Shown: piece by piece, positions 51,001 to 57,739 of the stretch | Layout: each line of letters begins with the position of its first letter | How positions within the stretch are numbered: the first letter of the stretch is position 1 | DNA from: Siphonodentalium dalli | Taxonomy: Eukaryota > Mollusca > Scaphopoda > Gadilida > Siphonodentaliidae | Direction: 5' to 3' | Length of the DNA stretch: 64,000 nt | Assembly (NCBI GenBank): GCA_032622095.1 | Contig: CP136068.1 | Location: 53,500,443-53,564,442 of the forward strand | The notes under the pieces: model-generated | Databases searched by the model: none | What the model was told of the DNA's origin: nothing | The model's input: the letters and a program-made list of their open reading frames with translations, nothing else | Translations under genes and position numbers: made by a program

Positions 51001-51237
51001 TTCACTTGCACAATAAATTCCTTTGTCAATTCCACAACTATTTCATAATATTACAAATGTTTCTAAAACTATGATGTATGCCATACTCACCTAGTAAATA
51101 CATCAAACTCGAACACGGAGATGTAATCGTTGCATGTTAAATCTATCGTCGACTTGAGCGCCATTGCCTCCAATGGTGAACTGATCTGATGCGCATCGTT
51201 TAACGTTCCTCGGAAAACTTTCCACGAGACGATGGTC
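20865..51237 (-). CDS. Cbl: Cbl-family E3 ubiquitin ligase, partial gene (11 exons, 3' half)
   Basis: Cbl proteins bind phosphotyrosine on activated receptor tyrosine kinases at the inner plasma membrane and, through a RING finger, recruit an E2 to ubiquitinate them. The exons 51237-51091, 48694-48563, 40739-40602, 38789-38570, 30143-30003, 29220-29164, 27803-27673, 26799-26675, 24006-23869, 23205-23112 and 21087-20865 all have GT/AG borders and join in phase to 514 residues plus TGA. In order they give: EF-hand end (1-49), SH2-like domain (50-140) with FRLSCT Arg at 97, linker with tyrosines at 171 and 174, C3HC4 RING (184-222), Pro-rich tail, and UBA (about 472-510). I recognised it from near-identity to known Cbl blocks such as [19 protein letters not shown]. 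The four-helix bundle and start codon are absent and presumably lie above 64000. The UBA makes it the long Cbl type. The frame is unbroken. Family assignment is secure; paralogue identity is not. Confidence 0.96.
21120..21440. repeat. Dispersed repeat, related to 28025-28450
   Basis: AAAGACATATTGTGGACTTA, GGTAAGTTAGTA, GTAAATATTTAC, GAGTGTTTAACATCAC here correspond to AAAGACATATTATGGACTTG, GATAAGTTAGTACTC, GTAAATATTTACATC, GAGTGTTTCAAATCAC at 28025-28450. Both lie in Cbl introns. Confidence 0.6.
22406..23104. repeat. Dispersed repeat R1, copy 1 (unoccupied)
   Basis: It opens with a palindrome at 22415-22553 (TAACTCTTGTTTCGATTAAG ... CTTAATCGAAACAAGAGTTA) and shares about 700 bp with 24158-25478. 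The homology ends at AAATTATT near 23103, about eight bases from Cbl exon 23112-23205, next to its GTAAGT donor. It carries the uninterrupted site GGAATTATGATGCAG near 22935. Confidence 0.75.
23112..23205 (-). CDS. Cbl: Cbl exon: [10 protein letters not shown] motif
   Basis: A 94-bp exon with acceptor TGACTGCAG and strong donor GTAAGT, phase 1 in and phase 2 out. It encodes [20 protein letters not shown] and [16 protein letters not shown] fits the PxxxPR pattern through which Cbl proteins bind CIN85/CD2AP-type SH3 domains, and PAEYDHPPP resembles a Cbl tyrosine motif; both are inferences from short motifs. A dispersed repeat begins within about eight bases of the donor (see 22406-23104). Confidence 0.9.
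23869..24006 (-). CDS. Cbl: Cbl exon: tyrosine-containing tail segment
   Basis: A 138-bp exon, acceptor ACATTCAG and donor GTAAGA, phase 1 at both ends. It encodes [20 protein letters not shown] and [20 protein letters not shown]. Several tyrosines lie in acidic or Pro-flanked contexts (YDKYES, FYDNP), suitable as phosphorylation-dependent SH2 docking sites; this function is inferred. Its symmetric phase makes it skippable without a frameshift. Confidence 0.9.
24158..25478. repeat. Dispersed repeat R1, copy 2 (interrupted)
   Basis: Same palindrome (24164-24314) and downstream sequence as copy 1 (CACTCAAAACTTGTGCTTAT, TGATGCAGCACCGAAATTTC, CAGCCAATTGTTTCACAGTA), but interrupted at 24671-25254 by a different element, plus about 55 extra bases near 25330. 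Confidence 0.75.
24671..25254. mobile_element. GGAC-tract element inserted in R1 copy 2
   Basis: Starts ACAAGAGGTGTGCACTCGAG, contains two tandem copies of a block with TTCATATTTGTTAAAGTTAT and AAGTCGGACAGAATTTTCTA, then a GGACGGACGGACAAACGGA tract, and ends in a hairpin TATACCCCC...GTGGGTATA. Comparison with R1 copy 1 gives its limits to within two bases and places insertion at an AA (TT) dinucleotide. Confidence 0.75.
25891..26016. repeat. Direct duplication, about 57 bp, two copies
   Basis: AGCCAGAGGTTAAATGCTTG, TAGCTAGCTGTTGTATCCCC at 25894 recurs as AGCCAGAGGTGAAATGCTTG, TAGCTAACTGTTGTATCCCC at 25963. Confidence 0.7.
26675..26799 (-). CDS. Cbl: Cbl exon: proline/serine-rich tail
   Basis: A 125-bp exon with donor GTAAAA, phase 2 in and phase 1 out. 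It encodes [20 protein letters not shown] and [25 protein letters not shown] and PIPPARIK are possible SH3-ligand cores. The acceptor is a tandem NAGNAG type (TAGCAG), so splicing three bases downstream would keep the frame. Assignment rests on phase continuity with both neighbours and on composition typical of the Cbl tail. Confidence 0.9.
27673..27803 (-). CDS. Cbl: Cbl exon: proline-rich SH3-binding region
   Basis: A 131-bp exon with acceptor TATTGCAG and donor GTAACT, phase 0 in and phase 2 out. It encodes [20 protein letters not shown] followed by [20 protein letters not shown] and KLP. The [16 protein letters not shown] block is a recognisable Cbl tail motif and matches the class of proline-rich sites bound by SH3 domains of adaptors such as Grb2. 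The rest is low-complexity Ser/Pro sequence expected to be unstructured. Confidence 0.95.
28025..28450. repeat. Dispersed repeat related to 21120-21440
   Basis: Bounded by AAGGCATGTGTAGTCGAAAA at 28023 and AAGGCATGTGCAGTCGAAAA at 28426, which are direct copies flanking the repeat. The interior aligns with the 21.1-kb copy. Confidence 0.55.
29164..29220 (-). CDS. Cbl: Cbl small tail exon (19 codons)
   Basis: A 57-bp exon, phase 0 at both ends, between TTCTTTGTAG and GTATGA. It encodes [20 protein letters not shown] assign it by position, open frame and splice sites rather than by strong homology; the post-RING tail of Cbl proteins is poorly conserved. Because it is symmetric, skipping it would not shift the frame, so it is a candidate cassette exon. 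Confidence 0.85.
30003..30143 (-). CDS. Cbl: Cbl exon: last two RING cysteines and post-RING segment
   Basis: This 141-bp exon is phase 0 at both ends, acceptor TTTTTTCATAG and donor GTGAGA. It encodes [20 protein letters not shown], then [14 protein letters not shown] and an acidic stretch. CPFC supplies the seventh and eighth zinc ligands of the C3HC4 [17 protein letters not shown] is a Cbl signature. Without this exon the RING cannot fold, although skipping it would keep the frame. Directly upstream on the minus strand lies an array of decayed copies of this exon's first 45 bp with its acceptor (see 30144-30833). Confidence 0.97.
30144..30833 (-). repeat. Exon-derived minisatellite, array 1 (about 8 units)
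   Basis: Units of about 88 bp. Read on the minus strand each has intron sequence with TTTTTTCATAG, then GACTGATGGCCATGGCTGCC and TTTCTATCGGTATAAGATTA. That aligns with the true acceptor and first 45 bases of Cbl exon 30143-30003 (GACTCTGATGGCCAGGGCTG, CCCTTTCTGCCGGTGTGAGA). So every unit is a decayed copy of the intron-exon junction. Most lack two bases after GACT and have lost the Cys codons. Two units are shortened. Confidence 0.9.
30834..33378. other. Intronic stretch without recognised genes
   Basis: Contains a 131-codon minus-strand frame (31259-31654) resembling no family I know, and a short TCTATCTATCTACCTA microsatellite near 32320. A region near 33060-33220 is relatively GC-rich with an inverted CCAAT (GATTGGTC); promoter activity is not established. 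Confidence 0.3.
33379..33541. repeat. Near-perfect palindrome, 163 bp
   Basis: TATAAGGATTAACTGTCATG, GGACTGTTTTTATGGAGATG and GTGAGGTAAGTGGTCATAAC on the left are mirrored exactly on the right, around a GTAAAACC...GGTTTTAC core. Arms are about 75 bp with almost no mismatches, suggesting a very young fold-back insertion. Confidence 0.85.
34728..35090 (-). repeat. Exon-derived minisatellite, array 2 (about 4 units)
   Basis: Same unit as array 1, 3.9 kb further into the same Cbl intron. On the minus strand it reads TTTTTTCATAGGACTGATGG and so on. The frames decode to decayed forms of the RING segment (TDGHGCHF for SDGQGCPF). Confidence 0.88.
35194..35330. repeat. 24-bp minisatellite, about 6 copies
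   Basis: Unit GTAAGATAAACACAGGTATA + GGTA repeated. Confidence 0.9.
35440..36062. mobile_element. Dispersed repeat with GACAGACAGACACACAC tail
   Basis: Starts AGCAGGTGGACCCGACTTCG and holds four degenerate units with TTGACCTTGAATTGACCGAT and TTCAAGGTCAAGGTCACGT. It ends TTTCATCGAAATCGGTTTGG + CCGTTTTCGAG and a (CAGA)n(CA)n tail. Such 3' ends resemble non-LTR retrotransposon tails, but no reverse transcriptase is present and the class is uncertain. Confidence 0.5.
36308..36332. repeat. (CA)n microsatellite
   Basis: ACATGCACACACACACACAC run. Confidence 0.9.
36812..38355. mobile_element. Possible DNA transposon remnant with 20-bp TIRs
   Basis: CAGTGAAACCTCTCCAAACC (36812-36831) is the inverse of GGTTTGGAGAGGTTTTACTG (38336-38355), 19 of 20 matching. 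CAGT-type ends are typical of Tc1/mariner/pogo elements. The interior has no transposase frame. A left TA precedes the element; the right does not show one. Confidence 0.5.
38570..38789 (-). CDS. Cbl: Cbl exon: end of SH2, linker helix and first six RING ligands
   Basis: This 220-bp exon begins after TTTTACAG with the last base of a Phe codon and ends in phase 0 at GTACAT. It encodes [20 protein letters not shown], the linker [14 protein letters not shown] and the RING start [19 protein letters not shown], then [11 protein letters not shown]. The two linker tyrosines match human Tyr368 and Tyr371, whose phosphorylation releases autoinhibition. RING ligands C1-C6 are present (CxxC, CGH, CxxC), as is the Trp of LTQWQ that contacts the E2. 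The last two Cys come from the next exon, 8.4 kb away. Confidence 0.98.
39737..40500. mobile_element. TTAACCCTTTCTATAC element, copy 1, with nested repeat
   Basis: Starts TTTAACCCTTTCTATACTAA and TGGATTCCCC, shared with 41000-41253. Inside lies (AAT)n at about 40057-40080 followed by GGTGCTTATATAGCGCTTAT, a common type of invertebrate dispersed repeat. Confidence 0.5.
40602..40739 (-). CDS. Cbl: Cbl exon: SH2-like domain, phosphotyrosine pocket
   Basis: This 138-bp exon starts after CCTTACAG and ends at GTGAGT. It encodes [18 protein letters not shown], then [20 protein letters not shown] and LDGQREG. The Arg of FRLSCT is the phosphotyrosine-binding Arg of the Cbl SH2 domain (Arg294 in human CBL), and the Gly of LGQWAI corresponds to the residue whose mutation abolishes binding (Gly306). 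Both are kept. Cys in KSLCQ and Gln in DGQREG replace residues that are Phe in vertebrate CBL. It is embedded in dispersed repeats and was easily missed because the reading frame is short. Confidence 0.95.
41000..41253. mobile_element. TTAA-type MITE, copy 2
   Basis: CCTTTCTATACTAAATGGA at the left pairs with GTTTAGTATAGAAAGGGTTAA at the right. TTAA end and C/T-rich terminus again suggest piggyBac-type mobilisation. Confidence 0.6.
41420..41935 (+). repeat. GGAC-family dispersed repeat fragment
   Basis: Degenerate units with AAAAGCTCGGACAAAATTA, GGAATAACTCCAC and AAGTCGGACAGACATCATAA + TCGCAGGTGCACAGGTT repeated at about 145-bp spacing. The same family recurs at 44700-44965. Confidence 0.6.
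42050..42580 (+). repeat. 'GTTATGGCCCTGGC' dispersed element with GGAC tail
   Basis: Units of about 150 bp containing ATTTGAACAAATCTGAATG, GTCACCTAGGGAACATCCAC and ACCAAATATGAACCCATT. Ends with GGACGGATGGACGGACAGAC, then TATAGCTCCGCCGGAGCACA, a short hairpin. Confidence 0.65.
42590..43098 (+). repeat. Related dispersed element with GGATGGATGG tail
   Basis: Diverged units of the same type, then GGACGGATAGAGACA and GATGGATGGATGGGAG, ending CAATCCAATATACCCCCC...AGGGTATAAT, a loose terminal hairpin like that at 25220-25254. Confidence 0.55.
43143..43583. mobile_element. hAT-like MITE copy 3
   Basis: Starts CAAGCCTGAACATAGTGTCT and ends near AGACACACTAAATTCAGG. Same internal palindromes as 14947-15392. 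Flanks do not give a clean duplication. Confidence 0.7.
43699..43722. repeat. (TC)n microsatellite
   Basis: CTCTCTCTCTCTCTCTCTGTC run. Confidence 0.85.
43905..44705 (+). repeat. 'GTTATGGCCCTGGC' dispersed element, second copy
   Basis: About five degenerate units as at 42050-42580, then GACGGATGGACGGACGATGG, GACTATAGCTCCACCGGAGA and CTTCGTCTCAGGTGAGCTAA. Confidence 0.65.
44706..44965 (+). repeat. GGAC-family element ending in a TATACCCCCC hairpin
   Basis: Follows the preceding repeat directly. Ends GGACGGACGGACGACTGACG + GACGGACAAGCTGACTCC and a hairpin TATACCCCCC-CTAAC-GGGGGGTATA. Confidence 0.7.
44995..45050. repeat. (ATCGA)n microsatellite
   Basis: Imperfect tandem GAATCGAATCGAT and TCGAATCGAATATCGAATCG. 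Confidence 0.8.
45180..46631. mobile_element. Fold-back element, Penelope/terminon-like, 15-bp target duplication
   Basis: Two inverted arms of about 570 bp (45180 to about 45755 and about 45911-46475) surround a spacer of about 155 bp; a 156-bp unpaired tail (46476-46631) follows. The whole is flanked by TTCAATTGATAATTG at 45165-45179 and 46632-46646. Each arm has TATAAAAG (46333-46340; reversed at 45314-45321) followed about 40 bp later by a hammerhead-like block (46378-46410; reversed at 45245-45277). Inverted terminal repeats, long variable target duplications and hammerhead ribozymes are known in Penelope-like elements. No reverse transcriptase is present, so this would be non-autonomous. 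Confidence 0.6.
45245..45277 (-). ncRNA. Hammerhead-ribozyme-like core, left arm
   Basis: On the minus strand: GGTC-CTGATGA-A-GTTAA-ACA-TTAAC-GAAA-GCGC. CTGATGA and GAAA are the two conserved hammerhead core strings, and GTTAA/TTAAC forms a 5-bp stem II with a 3-nt loop. One extra A precedes stem II, and I could not define a cleavage site, so activity is doubtful. Confidence 0.4.
47289..47527. mobile_element. Palindromic MITE with GGATCCACCAGG arms
   Basis: CCCTGTCACTGAATCACGGC and ATTGGATCCACCAGGTC at the left pair with GACCTGGTGGATCCAAT and GTTAGTGACAGGG at the right; inner CCGTAGTTTTA / ACCACGGAACC also partly pair. Confidence 0.6.
47583..47648. repeat. Short direct duplication
   Basis: CATTTCAGCGCTGAGGCAAC + TTAAACA occurs at 47579 and again at 47620. 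Confidence 0.75.
47740..48460. repeat. AT-rich 21-bp minisatellite
   Basis: Degenerate units of TTTGTTTATGATACATTACGA; from about 48290 to 48445 it becomes a homogeneous run of TTTGTTTATTATACATTACC + A. Open frames of LLYITIC type are by-products. Confidence 0.9.
48563..48694 (-). CDS. Cbl: Cbl exon: SH2-like domain, N-terminal part
   Basis: This 132-bp exon starts after TTTCAG and ends at GTGTGT; phase 2 in, phase 2 out. It encodes [20 protein letters not shown] followed by [19 protein letters not shown] and SKPG. This is the beginning of the divergent SH2 domain that, with the four-helix bundle and EF-hand, binds phosphotyrosine motifs in receptor and non-receptor tyrosine kinases. The donor GTGTGTATT is weaker than the others but the frame and homology leave no doubt. 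The upstream intron carries the 53-bp minisatellite; the downstream one the 21-bp AT-rich array and the fold-back element. Confidence 0.96.
49137..50660. repeat. 53-bp minisatellite, about 28 copies, in a Cbl intron
   Basis: Unit GTGCTCAGTTATCAAAACAG + TGATGATTAGGTCTGATTAA + TACCAAGTCACCC. Variants (TTAATACC/TTTATACC, GTGATG/GTGACG/GTGATC, CACCC/CAGCC) recur in patterned order. The last two units shrink to about 25 bp. Lies between exons 51091 and 48694. Confidence 0.95.
51091..51237 (-). CDS. Cbl: Cbl exon: EF-hand to SH2 junction of the TKB domain
   Basis: This 147-bp exon begins with the third base of a codon and ends with two bases of an Arg codon. It follows TTTTACAG and ends at GTGAGT. 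It encodes [20 protein letters not shown], then a block containing [19 protein letters not shown] and FEFDVFTR. That matches the end of the EF-hand and the start of the SH2-like part of the Cbl tyrosine-kinase-binding domain; the [17 protein letters not shown] block is almost invariant in Cbl proteins. It is the most 5' exon I can find. The partner exon upstream must end with two bases of a Lys-type codon and was not located in the remaining 12.7 kb. Confidence 0.96.
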
Positions 51238-51275
51238 CTGTAAAAGAAAGAAAAACACAAAAATAAACTCATCGA

Positions 51276-51514
51276 ACTATTGTATAAGACATATTATAAT
51301 GGCTAATTTATAAAACACCACTCAATGACAACATGACTATTGTATAAGACATATTATAATGGCTAATTTATAAAACACCACTCAATGACAACATGACTAT
51401 TGTATAAGACATATTATAATGGCTAATTTATAAAACACCACTCAATGACAACATGACTATTGTATAAGACATATTATAATGGCTAATTTATAAAACACCG
51501 CTCAATGACAACAT
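51276..51514. repeat. 60-bp minisatellite, 4 copies
   Basis: ACTATTGTATAAGACATATT + ATAATGGCTAATTTATAAAA + CACCACTCAATGACAACATG repeated four times; three copies are identical and one has a single change. Begins about 40 bp upstream of the Cbl exon acceptor at 51238. Confidence 0.95.
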
Positions 51515-52911
51515 TACATCATTTACTGGGCTGTGTCAAAGTGCATCACAATCAAAGAGTCTCTTTGTTTTACAGTACAAATATTATTGTACTATTCAAT
51601 GCATTGGCAACATTAATTATAATCCATCAAGCCCTCATCTCTCATCAAATCATTTTTATATTAAATTTGACAACATAAATAGCAATAATATTAGTTTTAA
51701 ATAGCGACTAATCCACCAATGTGCTCTAAGACATTCGATACATATTACTACCCACCCCCACAACACCAACCTGGCAATAGGGTACTATGAAACCAATTTT
51801 TTGTAGGTCAATTCTCTGAGGAAGATGCATCAAGCTGCAACACAAACATGTATGCATGCGCATTATGATAAATAATGCTTACTAAATTCAATGACACCCA
51901 GCCAAGATCTCTTTTAACTCATGAGTGGTGCGAAGCAGTCAGTGTGAACGGCCTTGCAATGTGGCACAAGATTTGAACAGTGTAAGAACCCGACAGTCAT
52001 GCATCGCTTAATTCGATCAAGCCACTGTTGTAGGAAACTCAATACTCCACCAGTAGGCAACGAACTCATCTTGCTGTGTTGACAGCAAATACAAAACTGG
52101 ACATGATAACAACTGGACCATGACCTCCCCCACCAGTATTGACTCCTTATCCAAGGATCAAACATCAATTTCAAGACAGCTAAAGACAGCTCATTTACAG
52201 TCAAAGTTAGAAACTCTGTAGACTGTAGGAGTGGTACAGATATAACTCCCTCCCCTACCCCAGTCTCATTACAACTAGGCTATTCCATCATTGAATTGTT
52301 ATTTCACTCTTCAGTGAGTCACATAAAAAAAACAGATGAATGAGGCATCAACATGGTTCACACTATCCACAACTAAATTGGCCAATGGCCAAATTTTTTT
52401 TTATATGCCACAGAAAATGTCAATTGGTCAAACTTTTGGCCAAATAATTTCAAGCCTATAGTTATCAATCACTTTTCACAATATCACCAGATCTCATTAA
52501 AACCTGAACATTCGTTAATAATTCACCAGCTTATGTTTGTGTAACAATATACCAGAAGTCACATACGCTAACATCAAAACAATGATGATTAGCCATTATT
52601 ACCCGCATTCTTTCTTAACAATGATGATTATCCGTTATTACGGCATCCGTTCTTAATCAAATCACAATCCTTTGCCGATTTATCATTTTGACACCAAATT
52701 TATGAGTTATTTTGTTTTTGTGCATGGGGTTTATTCACTAGCAGTTATTATTGTTTTTGTGCATGAGGTTTATTCACTAGCAATTGTTTTTTTATTCCAT
52801 TGTTTAACATCATTGTTCTCAATGTTGTAGAATCTTTTTTTTAATTGGAAAAAGTTTCAGAAAAATGGACAAAGAAATTCAGAAATGGACAAAAAAAAAT
52901 TCTGCTCAGCA
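51515..52911. other. Non-coding stretch with a diverged dispersed repeat
   Basis: No gene recognised. TGAACAGTGTAAGAACCCGAC to TACAAAACTGGACATG (about 51970-52100) faintly resembles 40270-40410 (AAGCCACTGTTG, CACTGGTGGGCACGAACTCA), suggesting a shared old repeat. A 35-bp duplication (TTTTGTGCATGGGGTTTATT) sits near 52715-52785. Confidence 0.35.
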
Positions 52912-54225
52912 TAAACACTGAGCATCATAAACAACCCTGGGCACCATAAACCCTGGGCATCATAAACCCTGGGCAGCATAAACCCTGGGCGTCATAAACC
53001 CTGGGCAGCATAAACCCTGGGCATCATAAACCCTGGGCATCATAAACCCTAGGCAGCATAAACCCTAGGCAGCATAAACCCTGGGCATCATAAACAACCC
53101 TGGGCAGCATAAACCCTGGGTATCATAAACCCTGGGCAGCAAAAACCCTGGGCAGCATAAACCCTGGGCAGCATAAACCCTGGGCATCATAAACAACCAT
53201 GGGCAGGATAAACCCTGGGCATCATAAACCCTAGGCATTATAAACCCTAGGCAGCATAAACCCTTGCCATCATAAACCCTGTGCATCATAAACAACCCTG
53301 GGAATCATACACCCTGGGAAGCATAAACCCTGGGCAGCATAAACAACCCTAGTCAGCATAAACCCTGGGCAGCATAAACCCTGGGCATCATAAACCCTTG
53401 GCAGCATAAACATTGGGCATCATAAACCCTGGGCATCATAAACCCTGGGCATCATAAACCCTGGGCATCATCAACCCTTGGCAGCATAAACCCTTGGCAG
53501 CATAAACCCTGGGCGTCATAAACCCTGGTAAGCATAAACCCTTGGCAGCATAAACATTGGGCATCATAAACCCTGGGCATCATCAACCCTTGGCAGCATA
53601 AACCCTTGGCAGCATAAACCCTGGGCATCATAAACCCTGGGCAGCATAAACCCTGGGCATCATAAACCCTGGGCATCATAAACCCTGGGCAGCATAAACA
53701 ACCCTGGGCATCATCAACCCTTGGCAGCATAAACCCTTGGCAGCATAAACCCTGGGCATCATAAACCCTGGGCAGCATAAACCCTTGGCAGCATAAACCA
53801 TGGGCATCATAAACCCTGGGCATCATAAACCCTGGGCATCATAAATCCTGGGAAGCATAAACCCTGGGCAGCATAAAACCTGGGCATCATAAACAACCCT
53901 GGGCATCATAAACAATCCTGGGCAGCATAAACAATCCTGGGCAGCATAAACAATCCTGGGCATCATAAACTGTGGGCATTATAAACCCTTGGCAGCATAA
54001 ACCTTGGGCAGCATAAACATTGGGCATCATAAACCGTGGGCATCATAAACCGTGGGCATCATAAATCCTGGGCAGCATATACCCTGGGCAGCATAAACCC
54101 TGGGCATCATAAACCTGGGCATCATAAACCCTGGGCAGCAGAAACAACCATGGGCAGCATAAACCCTGGGCATCACAAACCCTGGGCATCATAAACCCTG
54201 GGCATCATAAACACTGGGCATCAAT
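52912..54225. repeat. 16-bp minisatellite, about 80 copies
   Basis: Units CCCTGGGCATCATAAA and CCCTGGGCAGCATAAA interspersed, with occasional AACA insertions giving 20-bp units. Stays partly open on the minus strand (MPRVYDAQGLC type) but composition is repeat-driven. Confidence 0.95.
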
Positions 54226-55346
54226 ATGCTTGCAAAACAACATAGCTATTCTACAAATATTACTATTACCTAAATTAAATTATCATTGGCATAACAAATC
54301 TCATAAATTAAGTAGACTATGTCACTTTAAATATGAAACGAGACGAAACAGGAAATAGGGACTCATTCATGACCCACTTAATTAACTCAGTAATGAGGAT
54401 CTATGCAATTAATATGGGAAGCATGCCGCATAGCAGTAGTGGCTAACCCCAGCATCACCATAACCATGGTACTTAGCAGAAAGTAATGAGTTTCTCATAG
54501 TTACATACAGGATCAAGCTTACAGCAAATACTCACACAATTAACATGCAGCATTGGAGATCCATGGAAGTATGAATGTCCTTATGGAGGGATGGGTATAT
54601 GAAAACTACATATTATTTCTCAATAAACAATGATCAAGGCCTTCAGAAATCAATTATCCCCTTCTAATTCAACTGAGAAAATTTATTACATTTTCAAGAA
54701 GGTCACAACTTACAATCTACATGTATACCTATAACTATGTCTGATTCAGTCCAAAAATGTTACCATTTGCAGCTCTTCGGCTACAAAACACTACTACATT
54801 TTAAAATATAAAAAAAAAAGACCTTGGTGAAAAGAAGGTTCTCGACTCAACTTGTGATTCCAACTTAAGCTGAATATTTTGTTATAAACAGAAATAAATA
54901 ACTAGGTTTCATTTGATTCGAATGATTAGTAATGAGATTGTTAATTCTATCCAGAAGTAGACTTGCATTTCTCCAAAGATGGACCACACACACAATTCTG
55001 TTGAAAATATTGCTCAAATCATCGCCCGGATAATACGAATACTGTGAAAAAAAGCTGTGACTAAATTTGAACTTGATCTGTGAGTATTCTCAAATGTAAA
55101 CTACATGTAATTAGCAAACATGATATCCAATTCTTAGTAATATTGTTGAATTTATAATTCGGACAACACATACTGATATGATGATTTTTTGTTTGTTATA
55201 TCCATCCCACAAACTTGATCCATTTCTTTTTTCTAGAAGCCGTGATATGACTTTCTTGTGTTTCAAATTTTGTTGACACCACTTGAATGTTGCAGTCCAC
55301 ATACCGGTAGTCTAGAACATTCCTTTTCCCCCCCAAGGCGATCTTC
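54226..55346. other. Unassigned non-coding stretch
   Basis: AT-rich, no gene, palindrome or tandem repeat recognised. I looked here for the missing upstream Cbl exon and did not find it. Confidence 0.3.
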
Positions 55347-55805
55347 CAAACCTGAATTTAGTGTGTTTGATATTTGCAGAATGAGGCCCCCATGCAGATG
55401 GTGAATTTAGTGACGCTATCCCAAACAGTGGGCTAGCATCACCAAATTTACCCTCTGGGAACCTCATTCTGCTTAGGCCTCATCTTCTGGGAAGTATCTT
55501 TAGTCTCAAATGAACATTATTTTTAGTTACTCTTCCCCTTCTGTTGAGTTTCTATATCCCCTAATTTTGCAGAAGATAAAATGCAAATTAAATCAAGGTG
55601 ACTAATGGGTGAACATCCCAAACATTTAATAACTGGGGAACTTCAATCTGATCCTAGGTCTCCCATACCAGTTGAGGCCTAAACAGAATGAGGTCCCCAG
55701 AGGGTGAATTTGGTGATGCTAGCTCACTCTACAGGATAGCGTCACTAAATTCACCTTCTGGGGACCTCATTCTGCAAATGTTAAGACACACTAAATTCAG
55801 GCTTG
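55347..55805. mobile_element. hAT-like MITE copy 4
   Basis: Starts CAAACCTGAATTTAGTGTGT and ends AGACACACTAAATTCAGGCTTG, with the usual internal palindromes. Flanks CGATCTTC / GTATCTTC match at six of eight bases, consistent with an aged 8-bp duplication. Confidence 0.7.
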
Positions 55806-56279
55806 GTATCTTCCTCCCTGTGGTATCAACATCCCTTCTCCCAGAGGGGGTTGGGGTGGGGGAAGATACTGTTACACTAGTATACCACTACTGCCATAAA
55901 CTCATAACTCAGTGAATACTGGCTCATACATGTACCTGTGTAGGTGCTCACCACCATTTGATTTCCTTATCATATATGCGACATCTGCAATGAGTTCAAT
56001 AGAATAGGGGATGGCAGTAAGACAGCCTTCTTGTTTATGCTGTCCCCATAACTCATTATTGTCAAATTATATGTTTTCATTGTTATGTACATGTATCGAG
56101 TTATATAATACTAAATATTCATAGTCATAGAAGATTTGAGATTTTGTCAACACTAAGTAGTTCCTGCTTGTATTCAACATGTGGTATACAACAAATGTCT
56201 TCAATGGCTGTGATTTTGGAAAATACATGTGTCTCACACTAACAGGTGTGGAATAATAAAAGGTCGTCGACAATGTGTC

Positions 56280-57045
56280 CCCCGAAAAGGTGGCTTTTTA
56301 GTTAGGATAGATTTTTATTAACTCTGTCATCGGACCATGACCAAATAGTAAAGTTATCATCCGGAAATCAAATAAGCAGCAAATTTTTAGTCGACAAGGA
56401 CCATAACTCCAGCAAAAATGGGCCGACCAAACCCAAATTTTAACTTGACCTGTAACTTCATGTGATTAATCCACATACCAAATTAAAAAACAATCAGATT
56501 ACAAAAACTCAAGTTATCATCTGGAAACCAAAAAAAATAGGCAAATTCTAAGGACAATAACTCTGGCATAAATGAGTGGGCCGAACCCATGTTCAAACTT
56601 GACCTGTATTTGGAACTGATAACCTGATATAACAAATATGGTTCAGATCCGATCATCCAGAACCTCAAAACGACAAAATTTTAAGTTGAAAAGGGAGCCA
56701 TAACTCTGGCAAAAATGGGCGAACCAAACCCATATTCGAATGTGACCTGTATTTTGAGCTCATAAACTCATACCAAATTTGGTTTCGATCTGATAACCCA
56801 GAATAAAGTTATCATCCCGAACCTTTACGAACAAACAGACAGATTCTAAGATGAAAAGGGAGCATAACTCCGGCAAAAATGGGCGGACTGAACCCATTTT
56901 CAAACTTGACCTGTGTTTTGATAAACTCACATTCGATCTGATAACCCAAAATAAAGTTCTCACCTGGAAACATTCTGCACGGACGGCTAGATGCACGCAC
57001 GCACGAACACCGGCTATTTTAATAGTCCCCCCAAATAAATTTTGG
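56280..57045 (+). repeat. GGAC-family dispersed repeat, degenerate
   Basis: About four units with CATAACTCCGGCAAAAATGG, CGAACCCATATTC, CTTGACCTGTATTT and GATAACCCAGAATAAAGTTA. Ends GCACGGACGGCTAGATGCAC, GCACGCACGAACACCGGCTA and TTTTAATAGTCCCCCC. Relatives at 59340, 60160 and 61510. Confidence 0.6.
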
Positions 57046-57674
57046 TGACAAAAAGGTGTCTGTCATACACATGTAAGTATATATATAGAGGTGTAAGTAT
57101 ATATAAATAGAGGTGCATGTATTTACTAACTGTTGACTGTAGTTATGTTTTTGTGAGACCTCTCTAATGTCCACAGTCAGTGCACTTTTAATTATTCCTG
57201 GACAGATGTCAGATGTTTGCAGACCAGATGACATTTGCATAAAGAGTTGGGTTTGTTGCCACAAGTCTGCACACTCAATGATCTCTGATCACCCTCAATG
57301 CTCACTTAACAGGAGAAAGTCAGTCCTTACAAACTCTGGCGGAGTTAAAGACCAAGCACGATTATAATTTTCTGATTGGCTTAGGTAAAAATGTGAAATC
57401 GGTGACTCAATGACATTTCTAAACTGGTGCCGTAATCTTTAAGTGTTGATACCACCACCACTGTGCACTTGGTATGTAAGAACTTGGTACAAGGAACTAT
57501 AGATGCAGAGATTCATCAGCCCCTAAGGAAAGTTTCAGTAAGGGTTAAAAAAGTAAGTTTCCAGTACACCAACCTGTAAATTCTGGTCACTAGAGGTCCT
57601 GCATTGTACATCGCTCTGACACATAACTCTGTACTGACACATACCCCCTTCACCCTGACACATAGCCTTGTACT

Positions 57675-57700
57675 GCAAGTGTACCCCCCCCCCCCCCCTC
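57675..57700. repeat. Poly-C run
   Basis: An uninterrupted C tract of about 15 within a C-rich segment. Confidence 0.9.
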
Positions 57701-57739
57701 ACCCTGACACCTCTCCATGCTTACACTACCGGTACTGTA

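Noticed and set aside
52912-53826. Minus-strand frames of MPRVYDAQGLC type
   Set aside because: By-products of the 16-bp minisatellite.
55111-55302. Candidate upstream Cbl exon
   Set aside because: The peptide shows no four-helix-bundle or EF-hand signature and no in-phase splice sites.
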